NCBI GenBank assembly: GCA_002311745.1 | Contig: DBZL01000003.1 | Location: 1 to 17,179 of the forward strand | DNA: 17,179 nucleotides | Source of the DNA: Phycisphaerales bacterium UBA1161 | GTDB lineage: Bacteria > Planctomycetota > Phycisphaerae > Tepidisphaerales > Tepidisphaeraceae | Reading direction: 5' to 3' | Part shown: positions 14,870-17,179 of the stretch, piece after piece | How the letters are laid out: the number at the start of each line of letters is the position of its first letter | Position numbering within the stretch: the first letter of the stretch is position 1 | Program-made: the position numbers and the translations under genes | Notes under the pieces: generated by a model | What the model was told of the DNA's origin: nothing | Databases searched by the model: none | The model's input: only the letters and a program-made list of their open reading frames with translations

Positions 14870-17107
14870 ATGGTGCGATGGCGTGTTTGCATGGCGAGGG
14901 TGTGCTTGTTGGCCGTAACGGTCGCATTGCCTGCCCGCGCCGCCGCGCCGCCCGCCACAACCCTGCCCGCTTCCAGCCCCGGAGCGGGGCAGGCGGCCCT
15001 CGGGCAGGCCGAAGTCGAGCTGCTGCGCAACTCGCGGGCCACGCAGGATCAACGCGACGATGCCGCGCTGAAATTGGTCGCTACACGGGATGAGGCCGTC
15101 CGCGGCGTCTTGGTGGAGATTCTGACGGGCACGGACACCTCCGCCCAGCTTGCGGTGGCGCGGGCGTTGGGCCAGATCGCCTGGCCGGATCCGCAATTCA
15201 TCGAGCCGTTGTTTCAGCTTCTGGTAGGCCGCGAGGCGCAGCAGGAGCGCGTCACCGCCGCGGCCGCGGCGCTGGCCCAATACCGCAGCGATCCCGACGT
15301 GCTCAAACGCCTGACCGTGGTCGCCAATTCCAACCAAAGCGACAACGTGCGCGTTCCGGTCATCCTGGCGATCGCGGCGTTCAACCAGAAGCTGGCGGCG
15401 CAGACGCTGATCGACTTGCAGCAGCGCCAGGAAAGCGCCGCCGTCGAGCGGGCCGCGGGCGATGCGCTGATGGACATGACCGGCATGGACGAGCTGGGTC
15501 ACAACGCCCAGGCGTGGAAGCAATGGTGGAGCGAAAACGCCGGGCGGTCGGAGGCGGATTTCGCGGCCGAGATCCGGCGCAGCAGGGCCGACGCGTTTGA
15601 GCGGGAGGTGTCCAAGCGGCGGCAACTGGGGGCCGCGGTCAACAAACTTCTGACGGATTTGTACGGTCAGGCCGCCGGGGAGGAACGCGGCGCCATGGTG
15701 AGCCGGTATCTGCATTCCTCGGCGCCGGAGGTTCGGGCGTTGGGGGCGAACATCGTCTACCAGAGCCGGGACACGCGGGAGGGCCCGCCGCCGGGGACGA
15801 TGAAGCTGGTGCGCGGCATGTTGGACGATGCTTCGGCCCAGGTGCGTGCGGCGGCGGCGGAGGCGCTGTTCGGCGACGCCGAGTCCGCCCCCGCCATGGT
15901 GCAGCGGCTTGGGCGCGAGCAGGACGACATGGTCCTGGCCGCGTTGATCCATTCCCTTGCCCCGTTGCACGATCCGGCGGCGGTGGCACAAATGCTGCAA
16001 TGGGTGCAAGCCAATCCGTCGCTTCGGGTGCGCCTGGAGGCGGCCGAGGGCATCCGCCAGGGGGCCGATCTGCTCAACCGCGACCGAACCCTGCAGCGCC
16101 AGGCCGTCCAAGCGCTGCTGGCTGCCCTGCGCGGCACCGGCCAGCCGGGCACGCAGGCGCTGCGCACGGCGGTGGTCGGGGCGCTGGCCGCCCTGGATGA
16201 CCCGCGCCTGCGGGCCACGTTCCAGGAACTGCTCGATCCCCACGAGCCGCAGGGCGTCCGCCAAAACGCCCTACGCGGCTTGGGCAACTTGCAGGACCCG
16301 GAGGTCAGCGACTTGATCGCCAGCTACATGGACGACTCCAGCCCGGAAATCCGCCTGGCGGCGGTGCAGGCGCTGGGAACGGTTGTGCAGCCGATCTTCG
16401 TCACCAAGCTACTGAGCAAGATGAACGATGATCCGGACGATTCGGTGCGCTCGGCGGCATGGCAGGTGCTGCTGGGGTGGATTCCCTCGCCGTCCATGGG
16501 CGAGCACGACCTGGCGGCGATGGCCGATGCGCTTAAGACGCGCGACCCGGCCAAACGGCTGGCGGTGCTTTTGACCCTGCGCGACCGGCTGGTCAAAGAC
16601 GTTCAAGGCGCCGCCGACGAGGCGCAGCGTCGCCGCTCGTCCCAGGACCTGGCCACCGAGCAGCAGAACATCGCCGATCTGATGATGGACCTGAGCCAGT
16701 ATTCCTCCGCGGCCGAGCAGTACCAGGCTGCCCTGGGCTATTGGAAAGCCAACAACGGCCAACCGTACGTGATCGACACGCTCTGCGGCGGCGTGGTTCG
16801 GGCGCTCTTGAAGGCGCAGAAGTGGAACGATGCGGCGAGCTTCGCCTCGGCGGTGATCCAGGAATACGACAACAATCCCCAGATGAAACAGACGCAGGAA
16901 ACGGTCGGAAGGGAATTCACGCTGGAGGCGGGGAATCTGTACAACTCCGACGACCCCAGCGCCTATGACAAGGCGATGGCTCTGCTGGCCGCCACCCGCA
17001 CGATGAACCCGCCGCTCAAGGGGAGCTATCCGGCGCAGCTCGAGAAAATCGAGCGGCAGTTTCAGCAGAAACATGCCAGCGGGCGATCCGGCACGGCGCC
17101 GTCGTGA
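14870..17107 (+). CDS. Secreted HEAT-repeat protein with TPR-like C-terminal tail
   Basis: A 745-residue protein with a Sec-type signal peptide: a basic start (MVRWRVCMARV), a hydrophobic core (VCLLAVTVALPARAAA) and probable cleavage after Ala-rich residues about 23-26. It is therefore exported, probably to the periplasm. A Pro/Thr/Ala spacer (27-45) leads into HEAT/ARM-like helical repeats, clearest at about 75-200 and 275-540 (for example PEIRLAAVQALGTV and DSVRSAAWQVLLGW). Between the two blocks is AWKQWWSEN (215-223), a tryptophan motif I associate with planctomycetal HEAT proteins. Residues about 595-735 look TPR-like (YSSAAEQYQAALGYWK). No catalytic motif is seen; a protein-interaction role is likely. 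The start at ATG 14870 is chosen for the signal peptide (ATG 14891 is an alternative). The open frame upstream to 14672 lacks signal-like sequence. Confidence 0.85.
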   Translation: MVRWRVCMARVCLLAVTVALPARAAAPPATTLPASSPGAGQAALGQAEVELLRNSRATQDQRDDAALKLVATRDEAVRGVLVEILTGTDTSAQLAVARALGQIAWPDPQFIEPLFQLLVGREAQQERVTAAAAALAQYRSDPDVLKRLTVVANSNQSDNVRVPVILAIAAFNQKLAAQTLIDLQQRQESAAVERAAGDALMDMTGMDELGHNAQAWKQWWSENAGRSEADFAAEIRRSRADAFEREVSKRRQLGAAVNKLLTDLYGQAAGEERGAMVSRYLHSSAPEVRALGANIVYQSRDTREGPPPGTMKLVRGMLDDASAQVRAAAAEALFGDAESAPAMVQRLGREQDDMVLAALIHSLAPLHDPAAVAQMLQWVQANPSLRVRLEAAEGIRQGADLLNRDRTLQRQAVQALLAALRGTGQPGTQALRTAVVGALAALDDPRLRATFQELLDPHEPQGVRQNALRGLGNLQDPEVSDLIASYMDDSSPEIRLAAVQALGTVVQPIFVTKLLSKMNDDPDDSVRSAAWQVLLGWIPSPSMGEHDLAAMADALKTRDPAKRLAVLLTLRDRLVKDVQGAADEAQRRRSSQDLATEQQNIADLMMDLSQYSSAAEQYQAALGYWKANNGQPYVIDTLCGGVVRALLKAQKWNDAASFASAVIQEYDNNPQMKQTQETVGREFTLEAGNLYNSDDPSAYDKAMALLAATRTMNPPLKGSYPAQLEKIERQFQQKHASGRSGTAPS

Positions 17108-17160
17108 AGGCTTTGAGCGGTTTGCAGCTCTGGGTGTACACCGCCCAACATGCTTCATAG

Positions 17161-17179
17161 CCGCGGGCGGCAGCCCGCG
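17161..17179. terminator. GC-rich palindrome after the HEAT-repeat gene, possible terminator
   Basis: CGCGGGC (17162-17168) and GCCCGCG (17173-17179) form a perfect 7-bp stem around a GGCA loop, 55 bp after the stop codon. The window ends at the last stem base, so a following T-run cannot be checked. It could equally be a copy of a dispersed GC-rich intergenic palindrome. Confidence 0.4.

Noticed and set aside
14756..16264. 502-codon minus-strand open frame opposite the HEAT-repeat gene
   Set aside because: The sense frame has a signal peptide and regular HEAT helices; the antisense product is low-complexity Arg/Gly/His-rich.

Overview
This is a compact, GC-rich chromosomal stretch. It most likely comes from a member of the Planctomycetota, perhaps a Phycisphaerae/Tepidisphaerales-type lineage. 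That is inferred from protein style: Thr/Gln/Pro-rich tails such as TQPTTQP in the S41 protease, secreted HEAT proteins with an AWxxWW motif, abundant TPR proteins, and an intergenic 7-bp array that reads as FVIRISSF. I see no rRNA, tRNA, CRISPR array, transposase or other mobile element.

Layout. (1) Bases 1-3841, minus strand, housekeeping: alpha/beta hydrolase (3841-3050), S41 C-terminal processing protease (2990-1605), tsaD for tRNA t6A synthesis (1473-451), and the N-terminal part of an NAD(P)H-hydrate dehydratase (464 to the left edge). A heptanucleotide inverted-repeat block fills the ctp-tsaD gap and supplies the ctp stop codon. (2) Bases 3842-3956: a short divergent control region with two back-to-back sigma70-like promoters whose -35 boxes overlap. 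(3) Bases 3957-13264, plus strand, a probable five-gene operon: a PocR-like/GAF/PP2C (RsbU-type) phosphatase followed by four tandem GT41 (O-GlcNAc-transferase-like, SPINDLY/OGT family) proteins. Each has an N-terminal TPR array and a C-terminal glycosyltransferase of almost constant size. (4) Bases 13261-14610, minus strand: a protein made almost entirely of about 12 TPRs. It converges on the fourth glycosyltransferase so tightly that both stop codons lie in one CTAG palindrome. (5) Bases 14611-14869: a divergent intergenic region with a hairpin. (6) Bases 14870-17107, plus strand: a secreted HEAT-repeat protein with a TPR-like tail, followed by a GC-rich palindrome at the right edge.

The most interesting unit is the glycosyltransferase cassette. 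The four paralogs keep the same catalytic core (about 356-365 residues), but the TPR arrays lengthen along the operon (about 4, 5, 7 and 9 repeats by eye). The asparagine at TPR position 6, which in human OGT forms the peptide-contacting 'Asn ladder', goes from absent in the first two to two repeats in the third and six in the fourth. This looks like a set of enzymes with graded acceptor specificity. Co-transcription with a Ser/Thr-type phosphatase raises the untested possibility of coupled dephosphorylation and O-glycosylation. No acceptor protein is evident in the window.
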